Below are positions 32,617 through 42,523 of a stretch of 64,000 nucleotides of DNA, piece by piece. This DNA is from Longimicrobium sp. (GTDB lineage: Bacteria > Gemmatimonadota > Gemmatimonadetes > Longimicrobiales > Longimicrobiaceae): contig DASVWD010000264.1 in NCBI GenBank assembly GCA_036389795.1, positions 1-64,000 on the forward strand, written 5' to 3'. A model generated the notes under the pieces. That model saw nothing but the letters and a program-made list of their open reading frames with translations. It was not told the DNA's origin and did not search any database. The position numbers and the translations under genes were made by a program. Numbering within the stretch: the first letter of the stretch is position 1; every line of letters begins with the position of its first letter.

Positions 32617-35600
32617 TCAGAAGCTCAGGTCGATCGCCGCGGTGATGCGGCGCGTCATCGGCACCGTCCAGTAGTCCATCCGCGTCCAGCCGAACGCCTG
32701 CCCGTCGTCGCCCGGCTGGTTGATCCCGTTGAAGGTCACCTCGGGGTCGAGCCCGCGGTAATCGGGCTTCCACAGGTAGCCCAGGTTGTGGCCGGCGAGC
32801 GTCAGCGCCACGCGCTCCGCCCCGAAGCGGCGGCTGAACCGGGGCGAAAGCGTGTAGGTGAGCGAGACGTCGCGGATCTTCACGTGGTCCGCCCGCTGGG
32901 TGTAGAGGGCGTCGTTGGAGCCCAGGTCGGCCGTGAGCTGCGCCTTGCGCTCGGCGGAGACGCTCGCGTCGTTGACCTCCTCGCAGAGCTCCGCCCGGCA
33001 GCGCCGCCAGTCGGTCATGTTCAGCAGGTAGTAGCCGCCCTTGTAGTCCAGCAGCGTGAAGAGGCGCAGGTTCCCGAAGAGGGTGAAGGTGTTGGTGAGC
33101 GAGGCCTCGCGGGTGGGCATCGAGGGCCCCAGGTAGCGCGCCTCGCCCGGGACGTACTTGTTCTGCTCCGCGTCCCAGACGGGGTCGTGCACCCAGTAGC
33201 CGGCCAGCGGGTAGCCTTCCACGTGGCGCTGGTTGAGGGTGGTGACGCCGATCAGGATGGGATCGGTGTCGAAGCCGAAGTCCTCCAGCCGGTTGCGGTT
33301 GGTGGAGAAGCCCAGCCGCGCGTCCCAGGTGAGCGGCCGGGTCTGCAGCGGCGTGCCGCTCACGGCCACCTCCAGGCCGCGGTTGCTGATCTCGCCCAGG
33401 TTGCGGAACTGGCTCCCGCCCGCGATCCCCGACTCCGACGGCGCCAGCGGCACCCGCACCAGTGCGTCGCGGGTCCGCTTGTCGTAGAAGGTGAGCTCCA
33501 CCCCCATGCGGCCGCGCAGGAGCGAGGCGTCGAAGCCGGCCTCCAGCTCGCTGCCGCGCTCGGGCTTCACGTCCGGGTTCCCCAGCGTCACCAGGCGCAC
33601 GCCCGAGGTCACCTCGCCGGTGATGGGGTCCACCGACTGCCAGACGCCGTAGCTGGTGACCTCGGCGAAGGGGTCGGGGGCGTTGCCCGCCTGCCCCCAC
33701 GCCGCGCGCAGCTTCAGGTTGTCGAGCCAGGAGAGGCGCGCGAGGAAGGGCTCCTCGGAGATCACGTACGAGGCGGAGAGCTTGGGGTAGTAGAGCTGGT
33801 CGATCTCGTCGCCGAAGATGGAGCTGTTGTCCACCCGCACGGCGCCGGTCAGGAAGAGCCGGTCGCGCCAGGCCACCTGCTCCTGCACGAAGAAGCCGAG
33901 CGACTTGACGGCCAGGTACTCGTCCCACGAGTGCCGGTTGGTGGCCGAGCCGATGTTGCGCACCAGGTCGGTGCTGAACCCGGTCCCCTGGGCGATGGTG
34001 TTGCGGTACTCGCTGTTGGTGTACTGCACGCCGAAGGAGAGCGCCGAGGTCAGGCTGGTGAACGGCAGCGGCGTCTCGACGGTCCCCGCGTAGTCGAAGG
34101 TGTAGACGCTGTTGCGCGGCGCCCCCTGCGTCATCTGCCCGCTGGTGGGGGCGAAGAGCCCGCCCGGCGGCACGAAGCGGTTGGCCTGGCGCGAGTTGAT
34201 GTCGCCGCCCACCGTCAGCCGGTTCCTGAACCAGGGGAAGGGGCGGAAGTTGAGCGTGGTGCCGAGCGTCACCCGGTCGCCGCGCAGGGTGTTCTCGTAC
34301 GCCTCGTACTGCTCGGGCGTCCCCCCGGCGAAGCCGTAGGTCTGCCCCCGCTGCGGGGCGCGCCCCGGCTGGTAGGTCCAGGCGGCCTCCAGCACGTTCG
34401 GCCCGTTGTCGGTCATCGGGAAGGCGGTCTCGCTCTTCGTGTAGCGGACGCTCACGGTGAAGTCGACGCGGTCCGACGGGTAGAAGGCGAAGTTGGCGCG
34501 CCCGCCCGTCCGCTCGGTCTGGCTGTTGGCGAAGATCCCCTCCTCCTGGTCGTTGTCGACCGCGGCGAAGAAGGAGTAGCCCTGCCCGCCGCCGCGCACC
34601 GAGAGCTCCAGGTTGCGCAGCGCCCCGCTCCGGAGCGCCCCGTCCAGGAACGACTCGCGCAGGACGGTCCCCGGCGCCACGCCCTGGCACCCCGGCCACT
34701 CGGCGGGGTCGGCGACGCGCACGGCGTCGCAGGTGGTGAAGGAGGCGCGGCGGTCGAGCCCCCAGTCGGTGGTCCCGAACTGCACGCGGGCGTTCCACTG
34801 CAGCTCCTGGCTCCCGGGGCGGCCCTTCTTGGTGATGATCTGGATGACGCCGTTGGCCGCGTCGGCGCCGTAGAGGGTGGCGGCGGCCGGGCCCTTGATC
34901 ACCTCGATCGACTCGATGTCCTCGGGGTTCACCGCGTCGAGCGCGGAGGCCGTCTGCCCGCCGCCCGCGAGCTGCCCCTCGGTGGGCGACTGCCAGTTGT
35001 TGCGGAAGGAGCCGCCCGCGCCGGAGTGGATGCGCACGCCGTCGACGTAGATCACCGGCTCGGACGAGCCGGAGAGCGAGCCCAGGCCGCGGATGCGGAT
35101 GTTGCCGGCGGCGCCGGGGGTGCCGGTGCTCTGCAGCACGGTGACGCCGGTGGCCTTGGCCTGCAGCAGCTCGGCTACGGTGGTGTTCACCACGTTCTGC
35201 GTCACCTGGTCGGCGTCGATGGTGGTGACGGCGTTGCCCACCGAGCGCCGCGAGGTGGCGCCGGGGGTGCCGGTGACCACCAGCGCGTCGAGCTCCACGG
35301 CGGCCTGCGTGAGGGCGAAGCCCACCTCGACGGTCTGCCGGCCGGCGACCTCCACTCTCTGCTCGGCGCTGCGGTAGCCGACGCGGACGGCGCGCAGGGT
35401 GTGGGCCCCGGCGGGGACGCCGACGAGGACGTACTCGCCCGCGGCGCCGGTGACGGCCGCGCGGCTGGTGCCGACCACCACCACCTGGGCGCCGTTCACC
35501 GGGCGCGCCGAGCCGGCCTCCACCACGCTGCCGCGGATGGTGCCGCCCTCCTGCGCGTCGAGCCAGGCGGGGACGCTCAAGGCTCCGCCGGCGATCACCG

Positions 35601-36036
35601 TGCGCGCGGCGCGCGCCTCCAGCGGCGGTGCGGCGGCGGGCGGGGCGCGGTGCACGATGGCCACCCGGTTGCGCGCGGAGGGGACGGCCTCGAGCCCGGT
35701 GCCCTCCAGCACCACGGCGAACGCCTGCTCGGCGGAGACGGAGGTCAGGTGCGCCGAGACGCGCCGGGCGGGGTCGAGCGACTCGCGGCTGTAGGTGAGG
35801 CGCAGCTGGGCCTGGCGCGCGATCTCGTGGAGCGCCGCCTCCAGCGGCGCGGCGTCGAGCCGCAGCGTGACGGTGCGCTCGCCGGAGCGCGCCTGTGCGG
35901 CGGGGGCCTGCTCGGCCGGCGCGCGCACGTATCCCGCGACCCGGGCCTGGGTCCCCTGCGCCAGCGAGAGCGTGGCCGCGCCCAGGAGAGCGGCGAGCGC
36001 GTGGGCGAAGCTCCGAACCACTCTGGTGGTCTTCAT
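32617..36036 (-). CDS. SusC/RagA-family TonB-dependent outer-membrane transporter with STN domain
   Basis: A 1139-aa receptor. Signal peptide, then an STN signalling domain at residues about 50-130 (VTLRLDAAPLEAALHEIARQAQLRLTY). A carboxypeptidase-regulatory-like beta domain follows near 165-245 (GTIRGSVVEAGSARPVNGAQVVV), then the plug (VVNTTVAELLQAKATGVTVLQ, RIRGLGSLSGSSEPVIYVDGV, IESIEVIKGPAAATLYGADAANG) and a 22-strand barrel ending in aromatic residues. The STN domain talks to a FecR anti-sigma factor, and one is encoded immediately upstream. ATG at 36036 has GGAGG upstream. The cargo is unknown. Confidence 0.95.
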   Translation of the reverse strand: MKTTRVVRSFAHALAALLGAATLSLAQGTQARVAGYVRAPAEQAPAAQARSGERTVTLRLDAAPLEAALHEIARQAQLRLTYSRESLDPARRVSAHLTSVSAEQAFAVVLEGTGLEAVPSARNRVAIVHRAPPAAAPPLEARAARTVIAGGALSVPAWLDAQEGGTIRGSVVEAGSARPVNGAQVVVVGTSRAAVTGAAGEYVLVGVPAGAHTLRAVRVGYRSAEQRVEVAGRQTVEVGFALTQAAVELDALVVTGTPGATSRRSVGNAVTTIDADQVTQNVVNTTVAELLQAKATGVTVLQSTGTPGAAGNIRIRGLGSLSGSSEPVIYVDGVRIHSGAGGSFRNNWQSPTEGQLAGGGQTASALDAVNPEDIESIEVIKGPAAATLYGADAANGVIQIITKKGRPGSQELQWNARVQFGTTDWGLDRRASFTTCDAVRVADPAEWPGCQGVAPGTVLRESFLDGALRSGALRNLELSVRGGGQGYSFFAAVDNDQEEGIFANSQTERTGGRANFAFYPSDRVDFTVSVRYTKSETAFPMTDNGPNVLEAAWTYQPGRAPQRGQTYGFAGGTPEQYEAYENTLRGDRVTLGTTLNFRPFPWFRNRLTVGGDINSRQANRFVPPGGLFAPTSGQMTQGAPRNSVYTFDYAGTVETPLPFTSLTSALSFGVQYTNSEYRNTIAQGTGFSTDLVRNIGSATNRHSWDEYLAVKSLGFFVQEQVAWRDRLFLTGAVRVDNSSIFGDEIDQLYYPKLSASYVISEEPFLARLSWLDNLKLRAAWGQAGNAPDPFAEVTSYGVWQSVDPITGEVTSGVRLVTLGNPDVKPERGSELEAGFDASLLRGRMGVELTFYDKRTRDALVRVPLAPSESGIAGGSQFRNLGEISNRGLEVAVSGTPLQTRPLTWDARLGFSTNRNRLEDFGFDTDPILIGVTTLNQRHVEGYPLAGYWVHDPVWDAEQNKYVPGEARYLGPSMPTREASLTNTFTLFGNLRLFTLLDYKGGYYLLNMTDWRRCRAELCEEVNDASVSAERKAQLTADLGSNDALYTQRADHVKIRDVSLTYTLSPRFSRRFGAERVALTLAGHNLGYLWKPDYRGLDPEVTFNGINQPGDDGQAFGWTRMDYWTVPMTRRITAAIDLSF

Positions 36037-36059
36037 GGTCGGTCCTCCGGTGGGCGGGA

Positions 36060-37133
<1,074 letters not shown>

Positions 37134-37274
37134 GGAAACCGGCTCCTGTCAGGGGGTGGGGATCGCGACGACGACGCGTGCGTCACCCAGTGAGATGATC
37201 GAGCGGGGCGCTACCCGTACAAGCGGCGCTCGCGGTCTCGCGCGCTCGGCGGACTGCGGCGTGGCGGCGGGGGC

Positions 37275-37337
37275 CCTCACCCGCCGCCTTAGAGCGGCAA
37301 CCCTCTCCCAACTTCGGGAGAGGGTGGACTTTACGAG
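37275..37337. repeat. 63-bp dispersed repeat, copy 2
   Basis: It differs from 11942-12004 at a single base. The internal CTCTCCC/GGGAGAG inverted repeat is retained. It has the same orientation as copy 1. Confidence 0.85.
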
Positions 37338-37350
37338 CGGCAGACGAACG

Positions 37351-37462
37351 GTTCGCAGGGGCGAGGCCTGCCTCGACCGGCGGGTCCTGACCCGTGCGCG
37401 ACAGGCGGCCACTCGCGCGGAGGCGGCCTGTGCTCGGACTCGTGGGCTCGTCCCTACGGAAC
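37351..37462. mobile_element. MITE-like element, copy 1
   Basis: About 112 bp with imperfect terminal inverted repeats: GTTCGCAGGGGCGAGGCCTGC at the left and CGTGGGCTCGTCCCTACGGAAC at the right. The second copy at 39745-39853 has much better ends. There is no coding capacity. No matching transposase or flanking target duplication is evident in the window. Confidence 0.6.
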
Positions 37463-37482
37463 TTCTTCCCGCGGCGAAGCCC

Positions 37483-37629
37483 CGCGTGAGGGATGCGCGC
37501 CCGGAGGGCCGGGACGCCGCGGCCACGGGGGGTATCGTGGCCGCGGTGGCCCGGCGCGGTTGGGCACGGTCGTATCGTGCCCTACCGCGCGCGCAGCCCG
37601 GCCCGGAGCGCAGCGGAGGGACACGCCCA
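37483..37629. repeat. 146-bp dispersed repeat, copy 2
   Basis: Homologous to 6887-7032: the outer parts match closely (CGCGTGAGGGATGCGCGCCC at the left, AGCGCAGCGGAGGGACACGC at the right), the centre differs. Both copies lie beside regulatory gaps upstream or downstream of genes. Confidence 0.8.
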
Positions 37630-37634
37630 AAACC

Positions 37635-37652
37635 GAAGTGCGAAGTGCGCGG
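37635..37652. repeat. 8-bp tandem repeat, AGTGCGAA type (two units)
   Basis: The units AGTGCGAA and AGTGCGCG are in tandem between the 146-bp repeat copy and the stop of the sigma factor gene. It belongs to the same family as 5831-5870, 27142-27175 and 40680-40734. Confidence 0.65.
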
Positions 37653-37659
37653 AACGGAG

Positions 37660-38319
37660 CTACAGGAGGGCGCTGAAGAGAGTGAGGAGGAGGACGAGGA
37701 AGCCGCCGAGCTGGGTGCGGAGCGCCTGGAACGCCCGGCGGATGAGCACCTCGACGGTGCGGGGGGAGATGCCCATCGTCTGGGCGACTTCGGCGTAGCT
37801 GAGGCCGTGCCGGCGGTGCAGCACGAACGCCTCGCGGGTGCGCTCGGGGAGGCGCGCGGTGGCCCGCTCGACGGCGTCGGCCAGCTCGTGCGCCTGCACC
37901 TGGGCGTCGGCCGCGGCGGGGGGGCCGCCCATCCCGGGACGGCGCTCGTCGCGGACCAGGTCGGCGTGGGCGCGCTCCACCATCTTCCGGCGCCTGAGCC
38001 ACGCCAGCGCCTCGTTGCGCACCGCGGCGTACAGGTAGCTCTTCGGGCCGCCGCGCAGGCTCCACTCGGCGCGCCGTTCCCAGATGCGCACGAACACGTC
38101 CACCGTGAGGTCTTCGGCGACTTCGGAGGAGCCCACGTACGTCTCGGCGAAGGCGTGCAGCCGCCGGTAGTACCGCCGGAAGAGCGCCTCGAAGGCCGCC
38201 CCGTCGCCCGAGCGGACGCGCGCCGCCAGCTCGCTCTCGGCGAGGTCGGGCTCCGGCGGGCCGGCCTGGCCGACCGCCGTCGCCGGTACCGCAGTCTCCG
38301 CGGGGCTGGACGTGTCCAC
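37660..38319 (-). CDS. ECF RNA polymerase sigma factor
   Basis: A 219-aa ECF sigma factor of the kind that controls SusC/SusD loci. Region 2 (FEALFRRYYRRLHAFAETYVGSSEVAEDLTVDVFVRIWERR, with SYLYAAVRNEALAWLRRRK) is followed by region 4 (LPERTREAFVLHRRHGLSYAEVAQTMGISPRTVEVLIRRA). The extreme C-terminus is very hydrophobic (LGGFLVLLLTLFSALL), which is unusual and might tether it to the membrane. GTG at 38319 follows AAGGTG. It starts the minus-strand cascade sigma, FecR, SusC, SusD. Confidence 0.94.
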   Translation of the reverse strand: MDTSSPAETAVPATAVGQAGPPEPDLAESELAARVRSGDGAAFEALFRRYYRRLHAFAETYVGSSEVAEDLTVDVFVRIWERRAEWSLRGGPKSYLYAAVRNEALAWLRRRKMVERAHADLVRDERRPGMGGPPAAADAQVQAHELADAVERATARLPERTREAFVLHRRHGLSYAEVAQTMGISPRTVEVLIRRAFQALRTQLGGFLVLLLTLFSALL

Positions 38320-38695
38320 GCATCACCTTCGCGGTGAGGCCAGGGAGGTGCCTGGAGCGGGCCGCCGTGCGCGCGGCGGCCGCGGGGAGGTTCCGGCGCG
38401 GAAGAGCTCCGCTTCGCGGGGGTGCCAGGAACGATAGTCGGCGCAATGCCGCGCATCAAGCGAAAACTTCTTCCCGCGCGCCCGCCTGTGACGCGTCTTC
38501 CCGCGCCACACCGGCCGGTGGGATCGTCACGTGCGGCGATGGGCTCGAAGGCGGCTCCCCTTGTGGATCGCCGCGCCGCGCCTAAGTTCGCCGCCTCATG
38601 AGCGACTACGAGATCCTGCCAGGGCCACGGGGTGGCGCACCGGCCGTGGGGCGCCCGGACGTCTCCGCCGCTCCCCGGCCGAGGGGAGGGGCGGC
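38320..38695. other. Divergent intergenic region upstream of galE and the ECF sigma gene
   Basis: About 376 bp between two divergent genes. It must hold promoters for both, but I find no confident -35/-10 pair. Open frames that extend galE upstream into this gap lack signals. Confidence 0.45.
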
Positions 38696-39718
38696 GTGAG
38701 GCTGCTGGTGACGGGGGGCGCCGGGTACATCGGCAGCGTCGTGGTGGCGCAGCTGGCCGACGCGGGGCACCGGGTGGTGGTCTTCGACGACCTGCGGCAG
38801 GGCCACCGTGCGGCCGTGGACCCGCGCGCCGAGCTGGTGCCGGGCGACCTGGCGGACGCGCCCGCGGTGGAGCGGGCGATGGCCGAGCACCGGCCGGAGG
38901 GGATCCTGCACTTCGCCTCGCACACGCTGGTGGGCGAGTCGATGGAGCGGCCGTTCCTGTACCTGGGCGCCAACCTCCGCAACGGGCTGAACCTGCTGGA
39001 GGCCGCCGTCCGCCACGGGGTGCGGCGCTTCATCCTCTCCTCCACCGCCAACCTGTTCGGCCTGCCGGACCGGGTGCCGATCGGCGAGGACGCGCCCGTG
39101 CGCCCCGGGAGCCCGTACGGCGAGTCGAAGCACATCCTGGAGCGCGTGCTGCACTGGATGGACAACCGCTTCGGGATGCGCTACGCGGCGCTGCGCTACT
39201 TCAACGCGGCCGGCGCCGCCTCGCCCGACCACGGCGAGGACCACGACCCCGAGACGCACCTGATCCCCCTGGTGCTGCAGGTGGCGCTGGGCCAGCGCGG
39301 GCACGTCACGATCTACGGCGACGACTACGACACGCCCGACGGCACCTGCGTGCGCGACTACGTCCACGTGGCGGACCTGGCGGACGCGCACGTGCGCGCC
39401 CTGCACGCGCTGGACTCGGGGAGCCGCACCTACAACCTGGGGAGCGGCCGCGGCTTCAGCGTGCGCGAGGTGGTGGAGACGGCGCGCGCGGTCACCGGCC
39501 ACCCGATCCCCGCCGTGGTGGGCCCGCGGCGCCCGGGCGACCCGGCGGTGCTGGTGGCCAGCAGCGAGCGCATCCGCCGCGAGCTGGGGTGGGAGCCGCG
39601 CTTCCCCGACCTGCGCTCGATCGTCGAGAGCGCCTGGGCCTGGCACCGCGCGCACCCCGACGGCTACGGGGACCGGGGGGCGCCTCCGGTTGATGCCGGC
39701 CCCGCGCCTGGCGAGTGA
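38696..39718 (+). CDS. galE: UDP-glucose 4-epimerase
   Basis: A 340-aa short-chain dehydrogenase-fold enzyme that interconverts UDP-glucose and UDP-galactose. The NAD-binding GGAGYIGS lies at residues 7-14. The catalytic residues lie in SSTANLFG (Ser/Thr) and SPYGESKH (Tyr141, Lys145), followed by RYFNAAGA and the GalE-type [20 protein letters not shown] at 38696 follows GAGGGGAGGGG closely and begins the Rossmann fold directly. It may supply sugars for surface polysaccharide; it is not part of an obvious operon. Confidence 0.94.
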   Translation: MRLLVTGGAGYIGSVVVAQLADAGHRVVVFDDLRQGHRAAVDPRAELVPGDLADAPAVERAMAEHRPEGILHFASHTLVGESMERPFLYLGANLRNGLNLLEAAVRHGVRRFILSSTANLFGLPDRVPIGEDAPVRPGSPYGESKHILERVLHWMDNRFGMRYAALRYFNAAGAASPDHGEDHDPETHLIPLVLQVALGQRGHVTIYGDDYDTPDGTCVRDYVHVADLADAHVRALHALDSGSRTYNLGSGRGFSVREVVETARAVTGHPIPAVVGPRRPGDPAVLVASSERIRRELGWEPRFPDLRSIVESAWAWHRAHPDGYGDRGAPPVDAGPAPGE

Positions 39719-40058
39719 TGCTCTTCGTGATTGCGATCAGGTGATTCGTAGGGGCGAGGCCTGCCTCGACCGGCGGATGCCGGGTCCGTGCGCGGTGGCC
39801 GCCTCCTGCGCCGATGCTGCCCATGCCCGGACTCGCAGGCTCGCCCCTACGAAACACGTCGCGTTGAGGAGCGGATCCGATTGCCGGATCAGATCCGCAA
39901 GAGCATAAACCGCGGCTGCAACCACAGGAAGTCGCCATCGCGGACCGGCGGCTCGCGGGATCGGCCGTCGAAATCCCTTGTCGGCGGGACGTGCCGGACG
40001 CATCCTGCGCGCGTGCCGATGCATCCCCCGCCGCGCCCACCTCCAACGCCGCGCACCC
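39719..40058. other. Intergenic region containing a MITE-like element
   Basis: A 340-bp gap between galE and the next lipoprotein gene. It holds the well-preserved MITE-like element copy (39745-39853) and a degenerate fragment of the 43-bp repeat family at about 39907-39932. No gene. Confidence 0.6.
39745..39853. mobile_element. MITE-like element, copy 2 (well-preserved ends)
   Basis: 109 bp with terminal inverted repeats TTCGTAGGGGCGAGGCCTGC (39745-39764) and GCAGGCTCGCCCCTACGAA (39835-39853), identical over 19 positions apart from one extra G. The core shares GGCGG and GGACTCG segments with copy 1 at 37351-37462. It is non-coding. A short target duplication is not obvious. Confidence 0.75.
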
Positions 40059-40592
40059 ATGCGAATCTTCCCCACTCCCCTCGCCGTGCTGGCACTCGCC
40101 GCCTGCACCTCCTCGCCGCCGCCGGCGCCGCCCCCGCAGCCATCGAGCGCCGCGGGGCCCGTGATGTCGGGCGCGGCGCCGGGAGACACGTGCAACCACG
40201 TCACCTACGCGGCCGACGTGGAGGCGGCGCGTGCCGCGTACGTCGCCGCGTGGCAGGGCGGCGATCCGCAGGCGGTCGCGCGCTTCTTCACGGACGACGC
40301 GCGCGTGCAGACCACCGACGAGACGTTCACCGGCCGCGACGCGATCCTGCGGGGATGGATCAGCAAGGACATCGGCAAGGTCGGCGCGCTGCGGCTGCTG
40401 GCGCACGTGGCCAACTACCCGCCGGGCGAGGTGATCGACGCCGGCACGGCGATGCTCCGCTTCCGCCAGGCCGACGGGACGTTCACCGAAGAGCGCGCCA
40501 CCTACCGCAACCGGTGGGTGCGGCAGCCCGACGGCTCCTGGCGCCTCCGCGAGGTCGTCCTCCACGCCGCCGCTCCCGGCCTCGTCTGCTGA
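40059..40592 (+). CDS. SnoaL/NTF2-like lipoprotein
   Basis: A 177-aa predicted lipoprotein (leader ends LALAAC) with a Pro-rich spacer, then an NTF2-like cone fold: AARAAYVAAWQGGDPQAVARFFTDDARVQTTDETFTGRDAI, and RNRWVRQPDGSWRLREVVLH at the end. This SgcJ/DUF4440-like pattern is common in secreted proteins of unknown substrate. A second protein of the same fold lies at 45657-46181. The start at 40059 begins the leader. Confidence 0.8.
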   Translation: MRIFPTPLAVLALAACTSSPPPAPPPQPSSAAGPVMSGAAPGDTCNHVTYAADVEAARAAYVAAWQGGDPQAVARFFTDDARVQTTDETFTGRDAILRGWISKDIGKVGALRLLAHVANYPPGEVIDAGTAMLRFRQADGTFTEERATYRNRWVRQPDGSWRLREVVLHAAAPGLVC

Positions 40593-40679
40593 CCCGGCTT
40601 CGCACTGGTCTCCGACGGCGCTTCTCGCGCGACGGTAGGCAGAACGGGCTCCTCGCCGTAGCTTGGAGCCCGCAGCCGC

Positions 40680-40734
40680 GAGGTGCGAAGTGCGGAACTT
40701 CGAGTAGCCGCACTTCGCACTTCGCACTTCGCAC
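40680..40734. repeat. 8-bp tandem repeat array forming a hairpin
   Basis: GTGCGAAGTGCGG (40683-40695) is an exact inverted complement of CCGCACTTCGCAC (40708-40720). The right arm continues as further tandem CGCACTTC units to 40734. The unit AGTGCGAA matches the family at 5831, 27142 and 37635, in inverse orientation on one arm. Confidence 0.8.
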
Positions 40735-40787
40735 CGGGGTTTCACAGCCGCGCACGTCGTTCCACCGAAACGCATGCGAACGGACCC

Positions 40788-42443
40788 ATGACCCACGACG
40801 CGGACGTGATCGTCGTCGGCGCCGGCCTGGCGGGGCTGGTGGCCGCCGCGGAGCTCGCCGAGGCGGGGCGGCGGGTGATCGTGCTGGAGCAGGAGCCCGA
40901 GGCGTCGCTGGGGGGCCAGGCGTTCTGGTCGTTCGGCGGGCTGGTCCTGGTCGACTCGCCCGAGCAGCGCCGGATGGGGATCCGCGACTCGCGCGAGCTG
41001 GCGCTGCAGGACTGGCTGGGCTCGGCGGGGTTCGACCGCGAGGAGGACCGCTGGCCCCGCCGCTGGGCCGAGGCCTACGTCGACTTCGCCGCGGGCGAGA
41101 AGCGCGCCTGGCTGCACGCGCGGGGGGTCCGCTTCTTCCCCGTGGTGGGGTGGGCCGAGCGCGGCGGCTACCTGGCCACGGGGCACGGCAACTCGGTCCC
41201 GCGCTTCCACGTCACCTGGGGCACCGGCCCGGCCGTGCTGGAGCCGTTCGTCCGCCGCGTCCGCGAGGCCGAGGCGCGCGGCCGGGTCTCGCTGCGCTTC
41301 CGCCACCGGGTCGGCGAGCTGACGGTGACGAACGGCGCGGTCGACGGGGTGCGCGGCGAGGTGCTGGAGCCCTGCGCCACCGGGCGCGGCTGCTCCAGCC
41401 CGCGCGCCGTCGTGGGCGAGTTCGCGCTCCGCGCGCAGGCGGTGGTCGTCACCTCGGGCGGGATCGGCGGCAACCACGAGCTGGTGCGCCGCAACTGGCC
41501 CGCGCGCCTGGGCCCGCCGCCGAAGCGCATGATCTCCGGCGTCCCCGAGCACGTGGACGGCCGCATGCTCGAGGTCACTCGGGCGGCGGGGGGGAACGTG
41601 ATCAACCCCGACCGCATGTGGCACTACACGGAGGGGATCCACAACTGGAGCCCGATCTGGCCCCTGCACGGCATCCGCATCCTCCCCGGCCCCTCCTCGC
41701 TCTGGCTCGACGCGCTGGGGAGGCGCCTGCCGCCGCCGCTCTTCCCCGGCTTCGACACGCTCGGCACGCTGGAGCACATCGCGAAGACGGGCTACGACTA
41801 CACCTGGTTCGTCCTCACCCAGAAGATCATCGAGAAGGAGTTCGCGCTCTCGGGCTCGGAGCAGAACCCCGACCTCACGGGGAAGAGCATCCGCCAGGTG
41901 CTCGGCCGCGTCCGCGCCGGCGCGCCCCCGCCCGTGGAGGCGTTCAAGCAGAAGGGGGTGGACTTCATCGTCGAGCCCGCGCTCCCCGAGCTGGTGCGGA
42001 GGATGAACGCGCTCGCCGGGGAGCCGCTCCTGGACCCGGCCGCGGTGGAGCGCGAGATCCGGGCGCGCGACCGCGAGCTCGACAACACCTTCTGCAAGGA
42101 CGCGCAGATCACCGCCATCCGCGGCGCGCGGGCCTACCTGGGCGACCGGCTGATCCGCGTGGCGAAGCCGCACCGGCTGCTGGACCCCAAGGCCGGGCCG
42201 CTGATCGCCGTGCGGCTCTCCATCCTCACCCGCAAGACGCTGGGCGGGCTGGAGACCGACCTCTCGGCCCGCGTGCTGCGCACGGACGGCGAACCGCTCC
42301 CCGGGCTCTACGCCGCGGGCGAGGTGGCGGGCTTCGGGGGCGGGGGGATGCACGGCTACCGGGCGCTGGAGGGGACGTTCCTGGGCGGATGCATCTTCTC
42401 CGGACGCGCGGCGGGACGCGCGGCGGCGGAAGCCGTGGGGTGA
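40788..42443 (+). CDS. FAD-dependent dehydrogenase (fumarate reductase / ketosteroid dehydrogenase-like)
   Basis: A 551-aa flavoprotein. The dinucleotide-binding motif VIVVGAGLAGLVAAAELAEAG is at residues 7-27; LGGQAFWSFGGLVLVDSPEQRR and RRWAEAYVDFAAGEKR follow. The C-terminal FAD-contact region is LPGLYAAGEVAGFGGGGMHGY. This matches the FAD_binding_2 family annotated as FAD-binding dehydrogenase; the substrate is unknown. ATG at 40788 immediately precedes the Rossmann fold. It stands alone, with no visible partner subunit. Confidence 0.88.
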   Translation: MTHDADVIVVGAGLAGLVAAAELAEAGRRVIVLEQEPEASLGGQAFWSFGGLVLVDSPEQRRMGIRDSRELALQDWLGSAGFDREEDRWPRRWAEAYVDFAAGEKRAWLHARGVRFFPVVGWAERGGYLATGHGNSVPRFHVTWGTGPAVLEPFVRRVREAEARGRVSLRFRHRVGELTVTNGAVDGVRGEVLEPCATGRGCSSPRAVVGEFALRAQAVVVTSGGIGGNHELVRRNWPARLGPPPKRMISGVPEHVDGRMLEVTRAAGGNVINPDRMWHYTEGIHNWSPIWPLHGIRILPGPSSLWLDALGRRLPPPLFPGFDTLGTLEHIAKTGYDYTWFVLTQKIIEKEFALSGSEQNPDLTGKSIRQVLGRVRAGAPPPVEAFKQKGVDFIVEPALPELVRRMNALAGEPLLDPAAVEREIRARDRELDNTFCKDAQITAIRGARAYLGDRLIRVAKPHRLLDPKAGPLIAVRLSILTRKTLGGLETDLSARVLRTDGEPLPGLYAAGEVAGFGGGGMHGYRALEGTFLGGCIFSGRAAGRAAAEAVG

Positions 42444-42523
42444 TCCTTGTCGAGATCCCGGACTGTGGCTGGGGTTTATCAATGTTGCCGGTTCACAATT
42501 CCACCACGGTGCAGGAGGGCGTC

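Larger units (their letters stand above)
37134..37659. other. Repeat-packed intergenic region between sigma and FecR genes
   Basis: This 526-bp gap lies between the two halves of a sigma/FecR pair that are usually adjacent. It contains no gene. It contains in order: a 63-bp repeat copy, a MITE-like element, a 147-bp repeat copy and an 8-bp repeat array, each with a second copy elsewhere in this window. The gap may weaken cotranscription of fecR with the sigma gene. Confidence 0.75.

Noticed and set aside
37483-37629. Possible coding fragment of a repeated protein
   Set aside because: Both copies translate into Arg/Gly-rich strings in every frame, with shifted reading phases and no start signals.
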